Below, one piece after another: positions 1 to 8,232 of a stretch of DNA of 23,321 nucleotides. How positions within the stretch are numbered: position 1 is the first letter of the stretch; each line of letters opens with the position of its first letter. A program made the position numbers and the translations under genes. The notes below the pieces were generated by a model that saw only the letters and a list, made by a program, of their open reading frames with translations, was not told the DNA's origin and searched no databases. The DNA lies in assembly GCA_964423785.1 (NCBI GenBank), contig CAYRGZ010000026.1, forward strand, positions 1 through 23,321. The letters run 5' to 3'. The DNA comes from S012-135 sp964423785. Its GTDB lineage: Bacteria > Desulfobacterota > Desulfobulbia > Desulfobulbales > S012-135.

Positions 1-3
1 GCG

Positions 4-2541
4 TCAGGGCGAGACCAAACCACTGGCCACGCCGAGCGCCCTGATCGCCTCTGCCAGGCCGATCTTGCCATCACCATTAACATCACCGCTCAGGGGAGTG
101 GGAATAACGGTCGGGGTCAGCCCACCGTCGACAACAGCATATTCCTGCCAGACGGTTTTTGCCACGTTCTCGCCAGCGGCCGAATTGACCCGGACCTGCA
201 CGGAGATATAGGGACTCAACAGCCGCACCGCATCGGACTCCCACTTGAAAGAGGTATAGCCGGTCAGGGTCGGCGGCAGGTTATTGACCCGGAACCGGAT
301 ATTGGCGGGCTGGCCATCGGCGCCATAGGCATCCAGCCGGATTTCAATGCTGCTGTCAGCCGGATACGGTGTCGACGGCAAATTCCAGGCAAGCTGCAGC
401 AGACCGGCCGGCGTAAAGGCGGCGGTCAGGCCGGTCACCGGCGGCCAGCCAGTGGCATCCATCCCCGCACCCACCGTCGTATCCTTGACGAGGACCTGAC
501 CGTTGGTACAAGTCACTTCCAGATGATACGTGCCCGCCGCATGGGGCGAGATCTGCGACAGAATCTGATATCTCCAGCCTAGGTTGGCACGGGTTTGATA
601 TTCGCCGCCGGTGACATCGATCGCCCCGTTACGATCCGTATCGGTCGACTGCAGTTCGACCAAGTTCCAGCGCACAATCTTCGGAGTATAACTTACCTTG
701 CTGTTATCAGGATAGGTCACGGTAACGGACTGCACCACATTGGCAACGGTGGCAAAGTTATAATTGTCACTGTCAAGAATATTGAACTGGAAAAAGGTAT
801 TCGGATCGCCGCCATCCTTGGTCATGGTAACGACATTAAAATACTCGATGGAGTATGGTCCGGTGGTCGGCGTCGGAGGGGGTGGCGTCGAGGTGGCATC
901 CAGAACAAGATCTATGCCGCCAAAGGTTTCCCCTGTCGCAATCACCTCATCGCCGTCGGTGACAACGGTTACACTGCGGCTATCAGACTGTTTGTCCAGT
1001 TCCATGGAAAAAGCCTCCACGGACCAGCTGCCGCCCAGAACAGGCAGCCGATAATGACCACTGCTGTCGGTCTCGGTGCTGGTGACAATGGGGCCGGGAA
1101 CCGCCGTCTGGGCGGTGCCGTTCAGGGGGGTGTCGCAACTGGCGGTTACCCGCACACCGGCAGGGGCCGGGGTGGTGCCGTCAGCCATGAATACGGTCCC
1201 TTCAATGGCTCCGTCCGCATAATAGGTCTGCAGGGTCACTGTCCGGGTTTCTCCGGCCTGCACATTGAGCAGGCTCTGGGTTGCAGGCGGTACCAGTTCC
1301 TTGATCTGACCATTGATTCTCACGGGATGCGCATGGCAGTTCATGCACAACCCCACCTGCCAGTCACCGTCTGCTATTCCGACCGTGACATTTCCGGTCA
1401 CATCGCTGTACCGTCCGTTTCCTGCCATACTGAGCACTGGATCACTGGTATTGATTCGGTTGACAAACAACAGCACGCCCTCAACCGGCTGGCTGCCGGT
1501 TTCATCAAGCACGGTTCCTGCAACCTGGGCCGTTTCCTTGAGCATGACAATATCGAGCGGGTTCTGGCCAGCCTGAACTGTCATGGAATAGGGCATATTC
1601 TGATAATTCCCTGACCCCAGATCGGCAAAAGGTGCAAAATATCCGGGTGCCTCCGCATATATCTGCCAATCTTCTCCCGTCAAGAGATCAAGGGAAAACT
1701 GCCCGCTCAGACCGGCAAAGGCATCACCCATGAGGTCGTCCGTGGCATTCCATGCCTCCACTTCCACACCCGGAACGGGAGAATTGGTGCCGTATTCGGT
1801 GATGCTGCCGGCCACCGTCGCATCGCCCTGAGGGAGATAAAGATCGGCGCCGGTTACCGGGGCCGATGTCACCTGAACCGTTGCAGAAGAACCGATATAT
1901 CCTTTTTTTTCCGCCACCAGCAGGCAGTCAGCTGCCGATGCCAGCGGCATCTGATAGGAGCCGTCGCTCCCCGTGTAGGCAGCGGAAAGAGGCATCTCCG
2001 TTGTCTTGTCCAGGCAGGCCACCAGAACATCGGGCACCGGTGTTGTTGTGCCCTGCAGAAAAACCGTGCCGCTGACGGACAGAGACGTGCTGACGACCGG
2101 CGGCGTAACGGTCACCGGGTACACGGCCGCCTCGTTTGCTGCGTTGACGACCCGGAAAAGGAAGGAGCCCTCCGGGAGCAAACCGCCGACGGCCCCCGGC
2201 GGATAGAAGGCTACTGAAATGTTTGTATCCGAACTGGCGGTATCATAACCGAACATCTGCGTACCGGGGGCTGCAGAGCCGGTTTTGTTGTCGGTGACAA
2301 ACTGGGATTCCAGCGCCCACTCGTCGCTGTCAACCGTGCCGTTCTGATTATAATCGTGGTAAAGTTCGAGCAGGACGGAACCGCCAGGCGCATCGGCCTG
2401 GGTGGTCAGGACCGCGCCGGTACTGCTGTCAGCCGGCAGGGAGGAGAGGGACACGGTAAGCGAGATGGCCGCCTGCCCCGCAGCCGCATAACCCAACAAA
2501 AAAGTGCACAGGATTATCCCGTTACGAATACATCTGGCCAT
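4..2541 (-). CDS. Secreted multidomain protein with carboxypeptidase-regulatory-like repeats and C-terminal dockerin-like EF-hand
   Basis: This 845-aa protein begins with a signal peptide (residues 1 to about 24, charged MARCIR then a hydrophobic stretch ending AAAGQA), so it is exported. The ATG at 2541 is chosen because GGGGAGGTG lies about 6 nt upstream; the frame stays open further 5' but no better start is seen. The body holds several beta-sandwich repeats of the carboxypeptidase-regulatory-like type (patterns such as SGTVFLQGTTTPVPDV and AGTVLDETGSQPVEGV), then a fibronectin-III-like stretch around residues 715-800. The last 28 residues contain DVNGDGKIGLAEA, a calcium-binding dockerin-like loop. 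A CMNCH motif (C399-H403) sits in one repeat and would bind c-type heme if used. A surface or matrix role is likely. The substrate or partner is unknown, and a cellulosome role is not implied because single dockerin-like tails also occur in non-cellulosomal bacteria. Confidence 0.85.
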   Translation of the reverse strand: MARCIRNGIILCTFLLGYAAAGQAAISLTVSLSSLPADSSTGAVLTTQADAPGGSVLLELYHDYNQNGTVDSDEWALESQFVTDNKTGSAAPGTQMFGYDTASSDTNISVAFYPPGAVGGLLPEGSFLFRVVNAANEAAVYPVTVTPPVVSTSLSVSGTVFLQGTTTPVPDVLVACLDKTTEMPLSAAYTGSDGSYQMPLASAADCLLVAEKKGYIGSSATVQVTSAPVTGADLYLPQGDATVAGSITEYGTNSPVPGVEVEAWNATDDLMGDAFAGLSGQFSLDLLTGEDWQIYAEAPGYFAPFADLGSGNYQNMPYSMTVQAGQNPLDIVMLKETAQVAGTVLDETGSQPVEGVLLFVNRINTSDPVLSMAGNGRYSDVTGNVTVGIADGDWQVGLCMNCHAHPVRINGQIKELVPPATQSLLNVQAGETRTVTLQTYYADGAIEGTVFMADGTTPAPAGVRVTASCDTPLNGTAQTAVPGPIVTSTETDSSGHYRLPVLGGSWSVEAFSMELDKQSDSRSVTVVTDGDEVIATGETFGGIDLVLDATSTPPPPTPTTGPYSIEYFNVVTMTKDGGDPNTFFQFNILDSDNYNFATVANVVQSVTVTYPDNSKVSYTPKIVRWNLVELQSTDTDRNGAIDVTGGEYQTRANLGWRYQILSQISPHAAGTYHLEVTCTNGQVLVKDTTVGAGMDATGWPPVTGLTAAFTPAGLLQLAWNLPSTPYPADSSIEIRLDAYGADGQPANIRFRVNNLPPTLTGYTSFKWESDAVRLLSPYISVQVRVNSAAGENVAKTVWQEYAVVDGGLTPTVIPTPLSGDVNGDGKIGLAEAIRALGVASGLVSP

Positions 2542-3436
2542 GAGGCACCTCCCCTTTGCATGAACGTGTTGTCTTGGTAGGCAACCGCCGCCCACCGGCT
2601 CTCCCGTTGCGTATGCGATGCCTCGTGGCCGCATGCAGGAAAGAAAAGAACGTCGGCAACCCCTCCTCTGTTGTTTCCGTATCAGGCCGGTAGCCCATGT
2701 GGAACCAACATTCATTAAACTCGACTCTATCACAGCCGGAGAAAATGAGGCAGAAAAAAAACTGCAGCATCCACTCCGCAACCCCGTCTCCCGAAATCCT
2801 GTCGTGATCTCGAAAACAGGGGCGACGGTGCCTGGAATCTACAAACCGCATTAATATTGAATACATTAAGGCGGTCACGTCATATTCTGAAGAGCCTGGG
2901 ACCAGACTATGCCGCCCTTGCCGCCCTCGAAAAATTTTCACTTCCCCACATATCCTCCGGAAGGAACCTCCCCCTCTCACCACAGGAGTGAACCTGGGTG
3001 ATTCAGGCCGGATTCATCCGGTTCAACGTTCGGCAGGGTGAAATTGAACAGATGACCGGCTGGCGGAACTCGCCGGTCGCACCCCGAAGCTGCTGCAATG
3101 GCTCAAAGAGGGAAGAGCGAGGACTGGATGCAGGAAAAATGGTTGCGGGTGGACAGCGGGGGCGAGCAGTGCGGGCCAGCACGGGATCGAGCACCGGCTC
3201 AGCCGGCCCCGGCCCCCTCAGACTAACGGCATGGTGGAGCGATTTGATGGCCGCGAAGCCTGGGCCATATCACGCCCATTCCGGCCCTGAGAAATTGGCA
3301 GAAATCCCATCCGCAGATTTTAAAAAAGCGGTATACAACCTCACGGGTCTTGACACATCGAGATGATATTCCGAGGATTATTTTTTGAGCATGACGCAGA
3401 GAACGGGCAAAAAGACCGTTTCTGGAGGGACACGGC
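2542..3436. other. Long gene-poor stretch: leader of the dockerin-protein gene plus decayed transposase
   Basis: About 900 bases contain no intact gene. The part nearest the secreted-protein gene (roughly 2542-2870, read on the minus strand) is probably its leader. It contains a run of eight T after a weak six-pair stem (TTGCGG paired with CTGCAG, about 2751-2778), which could act as an attenuator. It also contains two stretches reading GGGGTTGC followed by GGA or CGA. I could not fit a known riboswitch consensus to it. The part from about 3160 to 3366 on the plus strand is a transposase remnant, annotated separately. The bases between hold nothing I can assign. Confidence 0.5.
3160..3366 (+). 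pseudogene. Degenerate IS481-type transposase remnant
   Basis: Two short pieces of an integrase-core (DDE) transposase are readable in different frames. In one frame (stop at 3288-3290) the peptide HGIEHRLSRPRPPQTNGMVE, followed by RFDGR, matches the conserved C-terminal part of the IS481 core (known pattern: GIEHRL, then RP, then PQTNG, then VERFNGR). It runs into unrelated residues and a stop. In another frame the peptide FKKAVYNLTGLDT, ending at 3366, resembles the extreme C-terminus of the same family. The linker normally found between these blocks is missing, so there has been an internal deletion plus a frame change. No inverted repeats or N-terminal DNA-binding region were found. It is a scar of an old insertion and not functional. 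The family assignment rests on motif recall only. Confidence 0.6.
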
Positions 3437-4240
3437 CTACCGGCCGGCGACCAGGTTCAGCAGTTCGTCGTGGATACGGCCGTTGGTGGCGAGGATCTCG
3501 GGCAGGAAGGGCGAGTAGTCGTTGGCCGCGAAGTCGGAGAGTTTGCCCCCGGCCTCGGCGACCAGCAACATGCCGGCCGCGGTGTCCCACGGTTTCAGCT
3601 TGATTTCCCAGAAACCGTCCAGCCGGCCGCAGGCGACCAGCGCCAGGTCCAGGGCCGCGGCCCCGGCCCGCCGCACGCCGCGCGCCCGCGGCAACACCCG
3701 GCCGAGGGCGGCGAGCACCGGCTCTGGCCGCTCATGTACGTCGTAGGGAAATCCGGTGGCCAGCAGACTGTCGCCCACGGTTGCCGTCTGGCTCACCTGG
3801 ATCGGCTTACCGTTGCACCAGGCGCCGTGCCCGCGCACCGCGCAGTACAGTTCCTGGAACATGACGTTGGCGATCACCCCCACCAGGGGCCGGTTTTCTT
3901 CCAGCAGGGCGATGGAGACCGCAAACCACGGAAAGCCGTGGGCATAATTGGTGGTGCCATCCAGGGGGTCGATGACCCAGACGCATTCTGCTTCGTCACC
4001 GCTGCCGGAGGTCTTGCCGCCTTCCTCGGCCAGGATGGCTATTTCCTGGCCGAGAGCTTCGGCGATGATGGCCTCGGAGCCGACGTCCGCCTCGGTCACC
4101 AGATCGATGGCGCCTTTGCGGTGCACGGTGTGGGGCGCATCGAAGCGGTGGTGCAGAAATTCCGCCGCCCGCCGGGCGGCGGTCACGGCCTTGTCGAGAA
4201 AACCGGCCAGTCGATTGTCCGGTATCTCCGGCAGGGTCAT
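3437..4240 (-). CDS. suhB: Inositol-1-monophosphatase family protein
   Basis: A 267-aa cytoplasmic phosphatase of the inositol monophosphatase family, which uses Mg2+ to hydrolyse myo-inositol phosphates or related sugar phosphates. The metal-site motifs are all present: EE at residues 72-73, WVIDPLDGTTNYAHG with D91 and D94, and KPWDTAAG with D219. The length is normal for SuhB/IMPase. The ATG at 4240 gives the canonical N-terminus and overlaps the methyltransferase stop by four bases (ATGA), so the two genes are translationally coupled. Bacterial SuhB can also take part in rRNA antitermination; the sequence cannot tell which role applies. Members acting on NADP, histidinol phosphate or PAPS share these motifs, so substrate specificity is uncertain. 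Confidence 0.88.
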   Translation of the reverse strand: MTLPEIPDNRLAGFLDKAVTAARRAAEFLHHRFDAPHTVHRKGAIDLVTEADVGSEAIIAEALGQEIAILAEEGGKTSGSGDEAECVWVIDPLDGTTNYAHGFPWFAVSIALLEENRPLVGVIANVMFQELYCAVRGHGAWCNGKPIQVSQTATVGDSLLATGFPYDVHERPEPVLAALGRVLPRARGVRRAGAAALDLALVACGRLDGFWEIKLKPWDTAAGMLLVAEAGGKLSDFAANDYSPFLPEILATNGRIHDELLNLVAGR

Positions 4241-5235
4241 GGCTTGTCTCCCCGCAGGACGTAGCCGTCGTTGGGGCCCTGGTAGGGTAGCCGGCGGATG
4301 TTCGTCAGTCCACATTCCTCTAGCATGGCGGTGATCTCGCCGGCCGAGTAGCTCCGGCCGCGACCGTTGTTGATCAGCATGTTGAGGGAAAAGAGGGCCG
4401 GAAAGAGGGGGCCGGCCTTGGTATCGTTGAGGAAAAATTCGTGTACCAGCAGCATACCGCCCGGCTCCAGCACCCTGACGACTTTTTGGAGCAGTTCGCG
4501 GCAGGTGGTCGGCGATTGGCTGTGGAGGACATGGGAGATCCAGATCACGTCAAAGGAGCCTTCCAGAGGATCGGTGAGAAAGTCACCGGCCACGAACCGG
4601 ATGCGGCCGCCTATCTTGGGATGTTCTAATACCGGCCGGGCGTAGGGCTCGGTGGTCGGCCGGTCGAAGATGGTCCCCTCGAGCTGCGGGTTGGCCAGGC
4701 AGAAGAAGAGGCTGTAGGTGCCGGGGCCACCGCCGAGATCGAGCAGGCGTTTGCGGCCGTCGAGGTCCACGTGCTTGATGAGCCGTGGGCCGTTGAGCCG
4801 GGCGAGATTCTGCATGCCGAGCAGGAAGCGGCGCCGTTCTTCCTCTTCGCCAAAAGAGCGCATCTCCACCGGCCCGCCGTGCTTCACTGCCTCGTCGAGG
4901 CGGTTCCAGCCGTCCACCACGTGATGGTGATGGAGGATGATGTCGCCCAGATACTGGTCGCTGCCGCCGACCAGGTACTGGGAAGCGGCCTCGGTGTTGG
5001 CGTACCGGTCGTTCTCCTTGACCAGGAGTCCCATGGCGGTCAGTGCGTTGAGGAGCAGTTCCAGGGCCTCTTCGTTACACTCCAGGTCGGCGGCGAGCCC
5101 GGCGCTGGTGCGGGCCCGGTTGCCGAGGGCGGTGAAGAGGCCGAGCTTGACCGCCGCGTGCAGGGTGCAGGCGTTCCAGTAGTAGTTGGCGATGTCGAGG
5201 ATCTGGCTGGCTTCGGTGACGAGGTGACGGTGCAT
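4237..5235 (-). CDS. SAM-dependent O-methyltransferase, acetylserotonin/COMT-like family
   Basis: A 332-aa protein with the two-part architecture of small-molecule O-methyltransferases. An N-terminal winged-helix dimerisation domain (about 15-90, with the helix HAAVKLGLFTAL) is followed by a Rossmann methyltransferase domain. SAM motif I is LLDLGGGPGTY (164-174). Later motifs include the acidic FDRP, AGDF, and DVIWISHVLHS then PGGMLLVHEFF. The start at 5235 has AGGAGG about 6 nt upstream. A sigma70-like promoter lies about 50 nt before the start, and the stop overlaps the suhB start. The likely reaction is methyl transfer to a hydroxyl of a small aromatic or isoprenoid-like metabolite. The acceptor is unknown, and neighbours do not reveal it. 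Confidence 0.85.
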   Translation of the reverse strand: MHRHLVTEASQILDIANYYWNACTLHAAVKLGLFTALGNRARTSAGLAADLECNEEALELLLNALTAMGLLVKENDRYANTEAASQYLVGGSDQYLGDIILHHHHVVDGWNRLDEAVKHGGPVEMRSFGEEEERRRFLLGMQNLARLNGPRLIKHVDLDGRKRLLDLGGGPGTYSLFFCLANPQLEGTIFDRPTTEPYARPVLEHPKIGGRIRFVAGDFLTDPLEGSFDVIWISHVLHSQSPTTCRELLQKVVRVLEPGGMLLVHEFFLNDTKAGPLFPALFSLNMLINNGRGRSYSAGEITAMLEECGLTNIRRLPYQGPNDGYVLRGDKP

Positions 5236-5285
5236 GCGCTCCTCCTGAGACGGGTTGACGGACTGAACGGCTGGGATCGCTGACT

Positions 5286-5314
5286 AGTGTAGCATATCAG
5301 TGCTGCGATGTCAG
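5286..5314 (-). promoter_or_regulatory. Sigma70-like promoter for methyltransferase-suhB
   Basis: Read on the minus strand, CTGACA (-35, five of six consensus bases) is separated by exactly 17 bases from TACACT (-10, four of six). The predicted start point is near 5279, giving a leader of about 44 nt before the strong ribosome binding site at the 5235 start. It lies in the 129-base gap after the sensor gene, which suggests the methyltransferase-suhB pair can be expressed independently of the upstream genes. The call rests on pattern matching only. Confidence 0.55.
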
Positions 5315-5364
5315 GCGGGACGGAGGCTGGGCAAACAAATCTGCAACATGCTCTCTGGAATGTG

Positions 5365-6651
5365 TTATTCGAAGAACCGAATTTTTGCCAGGATGGCGGG
5401 GGAGAGGCCGAAGCCGCGGCCCAGTTCGGCGGTGTCGAGCTGGAAGCTGAGCCAGCCCGCACCGTCGGGAAGGACGTACAGGAGTTCGTAGGATTCTTCA
5501 CCGGTGGGATGTTCGGCGGTGGGGCGGAAGAGGCGGATCAGGTGCACCTTCTGGTCGGGCGACAAACGGAAGGCGGCATAGCTGGAGCCGATGAGATCGG
5601 CGGCGTCCCCCGTCGGCCGGGCCACGGCCCGGACCTTCATGTCTGATCCGAGCAGCAGGATGTTCGTGATGCCGTACCGGTCGAGATCGTGCTCCGTGAA
5701 GTAGGCGGCGAGTTGGGCGGCGGGATCGATCCCTTTTCGTTCGGCTTCGGCCAGTTGCCGGCCGAGGTCGGTGAAGGCGTCGGCCACGTGCTGGCGGAAG
5801 GTCTCTTTCTGGTAGTCGAGAACCTGGGTGCCGCGGCTGATGCGCGGCCAGCTCCACAGAAGCCCGCCGATCACCAGCACCAAGGCCGCCACCGCCGGCA
5901 CGAACCAGTTGCGGATCCGGCGGTAGCGCTGTTCCGCCTCCTGGAGACGGGTGACGTCCCGGGCGAGAAAAAGCACTCCTTGGACGTTGTAATGACCGTC
6001 GAAAAGGGGGGTGACCGAGGCGGCGATATACCGTTCGCTGCCGTCGGGCAGCCGGATGCGGCCGGTGGTGCATTCACCGCTGCGTCGTTGGGCGATACTT
6101 TCTTGTACCGCCTCGTAGGCGGCCGGGTCGGCGTAGAGATCGGCGAGCCGCAGGTGTTTCATCTCCTCGGCTGTGCGGCCGTAGAGGCGTTCCGCCGCCG
6201 CGTTCCAGGCGGTCACCCGCTGGTCGCGGTCGGTGGTGATCATCACCGCGTCGGGTAGCTGGTCGCAGAACTCCTTGAACCCGTAGGCCATGCTGGTGGT
6301 GCTCTGTAACCGCTGGGCGAGCCGCCGGGCCAGATCGAGACAGAACGTGGGGATATTCTCCGCCAGTGTCTCGATCTGGTCGCCGGGGATGCGGATCATG
6401 GTCACGTCGGTGGCAGCCTTGATGGTGGCGGTACGCTTCTCGCCGATCAGAAAGGCCATCTCACCGACGATGGCCCCGGGTTCATCGATCTCGGTGATCT
6501 TGCGGGGGCCTTTCAGCACGTCGAGGCGGCCCTCCTCGAGGATGTAGAGGTCGCGATCGTCGTCCCCCTCCAGAAAGATGGTGCTGCCGGCGGGATAGCG
6601 GGTGCGAAAGCGGGCGATGGCGGGATCGGCGAGGAGAGCGTCGATGGACAT
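5365..6651 (-). CDS. Membrane sensor: cyclic-nucleotide-binding-like domain, PAS domain, one membrane segment, C-terminal sensor-like region
   Basis: A 428-aa protein. Residues 12-115 form a CNB-like beta-roll, with IFLEGD, YILEEGRLDVL and the phosphate-cassette-like GEMAFLIGEKRTATI (63-77). Residues about 128-240 form a PAS domain (DAVMITTDRDQRVTAWNAAA at its start, ARDVTRLQEAE at its end). One membrane helix follows (249-268, FVPAVAALVLVIGGLLW). The rest (270-428) would then lie outside the cytoplasm and begins with a coiled segment; it may be a small ligand-binding domain. No kinase, GGDEF, EAL or HTH domain is present, so output must go through a partner or a direct conformational effect. 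The start is six bases after the upstream stop, with only a weak ribosome binding site, which suggests coupling to the GalT-like gene. The usual order is inverted, with cytoplasmic sensing modules first and the membrane segment after. Confidence 0.8.
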   Translation of the reverse strand: MSIDALLADPAIARFRTRYPAGSTIFLEGDDDRDLYILEEGRLDVLKGPRKITEIDEPGAIVGEMAFLIGEKRTATIKAATDVTMIRIPGDQIETLAENIPTFCLDLARRLAQRLQSTTSMAYGFKEFCDQLPDAVMITTDRDQRVTAWNAAAERLYGRTAEEMKHLRLADLYADPAAYEAVQESIAQRRSGECTTGRIRLPDGSERYIAASVTPLFDGHYNVQGVLFLARDVTRLQEAEQRYRRIRNWFVPAVAALVLVIGGLLWSWPRISRGTQVLDYQKETFRQHVADAFTDLGRQLAEAERKGIDPAAQLAAYFTEHDLDRYGITNILLLGSDMKVRAVARPTGDAADLIGSSYAAFRLSPDQKVHLIRLFRPTAEHPTGEESYELLYVLPDGAGWLSFQLDTAELGRGFGLSPAILAKIRFFE

Positions 6652-6657
6652 GATCAG

Positions 6658-8232
6658 CTAGAGTTGCGCCCGGCAGGCGCGGGCGAAATCCTCCGGGTAA
6701 TGGCCGTTGATGAAGCGAAGCTGGGCCTCGGAAAAGGCGCCCATGGATTGCGGCAACTTGGGCAGAAAACTGTACAGCAGCCGTTGGTCGGCGGGCGCCC
6801 CGACCAGGCGGCCGGCGTATTCGATGGAGGTCACCATCCGAGCGCCGAGCCGGGCGAGAACGGTGAGGGCCGTATGGATGCCCCGGTCGAGGGAGGCGCG
6901 GCAGGCGGTGTCCGCCGCCACCACGTTGGCCACCGGCGCCAGACACATGAGCTGCAACTCCCACTGTGAGGTCTGGGCCTTGGGGACGAAGAGGATGACG
7001 TTGGCGTCCTCCCAGACCACGAGTTCGGCCTCGAGATCGGTGCGGCCGTCGGTGCGGGTGTTGGAGCGGATGGCAGTGAGATAACAGTCGAAGAACGGTT
7101 TGCCGTGCGCCGCGGCAAAGGCCCGGCAGCAGTCGGCCACCAGATCGCCGCAAGCATACGCCGGCAGGTCGCCGGCCGGCCCGGATACCGTGGCAGGGAC
7201 CAGGGCGAACTGCTGGTGGATCTGCTGGTGGCTGGCGTGGAGCCGGTAGCCGGTGGGCGCGTAGTCGAAGCCGTAGTTCCAGCCCCAGAGGGTGGCGGTG
7301 AAGCGGGGCTGGTGGCCGGCGGCGATGCGGGCGATGATCTGGCGGCGTAGCGTTTCGAGGCCGTCTTCGTCGTCGATGGCCGGGATGGCCAGATCGAGTT
7401 CTTCGGCCAGGCGCAGATAGGTGCGCTGGTAGTAGAGGAAACGCAAGCCGCGCATGTCGTCGCGGGAGAGGTCTCGCACGTCGTAGCGTACCGCGTCGTG
7501 GGCCATGTTGGCCGCGTAATGGCCCCAGGGAATGTAGGAGTTGGAGCGCAGGTATTCGAAGATGTGGCTGTCCGCCGCGGTCCACTCACCGACGATGGGG
7601 CTCGTGCCCTGGACGCCGGGCTGCAGCACCAGAGCCACCTTATAGGGATCCGGCAGGGCCGGATTGTTGACCAGGGCCTCGAACAGTGCTTCATTATGCA
7701 GGACCGGTCGCAGCCGGCCCCGGTCGTCGCGGCGGTATTCGAGGCCCACCGGCCGGCCCTCGTCGTCATGGACGATGGCGCAGGAAAGCTCGGCTAGGGC
7801 GACGAGATCTCGGGGATCGGTGGAGGTGGTGGCAAGAGCGAGAAGAAGAGGCTCCGGCAGGTCGGCGAAGCGCTTCCCATGGTCGGTGGCATCCGGGAAC
7901 CAACGGTCGAGCAGGTCGTGCAGGGAGGCCGTCGGCGGGGCCGGCAGGCGGATGCGGCCGGGCTCGGCAGCCGCCCGGTCGGCCCAGTCCTTGCCGATAT
8001 AGGTGGTGCCGCGAAAAGAGAAGGGATTGGCGATCTCGTAGATCGGCATGGCCCCGGTGAATTCCAGGTCTCCGGCCGGGAAGTTGGCCTCGTTGGTCAC
8101 CACCGTGCCGTCGGCCAGTCGGCCGAGGACGGCACGGTGGTCGTGCCGGCGCCGGTTGGCGACCTGAAAACGGGGCCGGTGCAGGCCGACGGCAAAGGTG
8201 CCGTCGGGCGTCACACAGGTTCGTACGGACAT
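6658..8232 (-). CDS. Uncharacterised protein with GalT/HIT-superfamily-like organisation
   Basis: A 524-aa protein I cannot name. No signal peptide or membrane helix is seen. The second ATG (8232) is preferred because AAGGAG sits 7 bases before it; the first ATG (8238) is only one base away from that site. The layout resembles galactose-1-phosphate uridylyltransferase and Ap4A phosphorylase. A core strand-helix stretch (about 238-280, GHYAANMAHD then DLSRDDMRGLRFLYYQR) leads to GYRLHASHQQIHQQFALVP (329-347), placed where GalT has its HPHxQ nucleotide-transfer site. A second half follows with VVWEDANVILFVPKAQ (406-420), like the HIT/GalT opening strand, and ends with FLPKL then INGHYPEDFA, resembling the GalT C-terminus. 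The site is H-Q-Q-I-H-Q-Q rather than H-P-H-x-Q, so the family is at best a distant relative. Function unknown; nucleotide or sugar-phosphate chemistry is a guess. Confidence 0.6.
   Translation of the reverse strand: MSVRTCVTPDGTFAVGLHRPRFQVANRRRHDHRAVLGRLADGTVVTNEANFPAGDLEFTGAMPIYEIANPFSFRGTTYIGKDWADRAAAEPGRIRLPAPPTASLHDLLDRWFPDATDHGKRFADLPEPLLLALATTSTDPRDLVALAELSCAIVHDDEGRPVGLEYRRDDRGRLRPVLHNEALFEALVNNPALPDPYKVALVLQPGVQGTSPIVGEWTAADSHIFEYLRSNSYIPWGHYAANMAHDAVRYDVRDLSRDDMRGLRFLYYQRTYLRLAEELDLAIPAIDDEDGLETLRRQIIARIAAGHQPRFTATLWGWNYGFDYAPTGYRLHASHQQIHQQFALVPATVSGPAGDLPAYACGDLVADCCRAFAAAHGKPFFDCYLTAIRSNTRTDGRTDLEAELVVWEDANVILFVPKAQTSQWELQLMCLAPVANVVAADTACRASLDRGIHTALTVLARLGARMVTSIEYAGRLVGAPADQRLLYSFLPKLPQSMGAFSEAQLRFINGHYPEDFARACRAQL

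Noticed and set aside
2630..2745. GEMM-I (c-di-GMP) riboswitch on the minus strand
   Set aside because: Only the 3' portion loosely resembles the consensus. The strongly conserved 5' parts are missing, so I did not annotate it and left it as a leader observation to test.
2542..2781. N-terminal extension of the large secreted protein
   Set aside because: The internal ATG at 2541 has a strong ribosome binding site and starts a signal peptide. The extension is Arg/Cys-rich and would block export.
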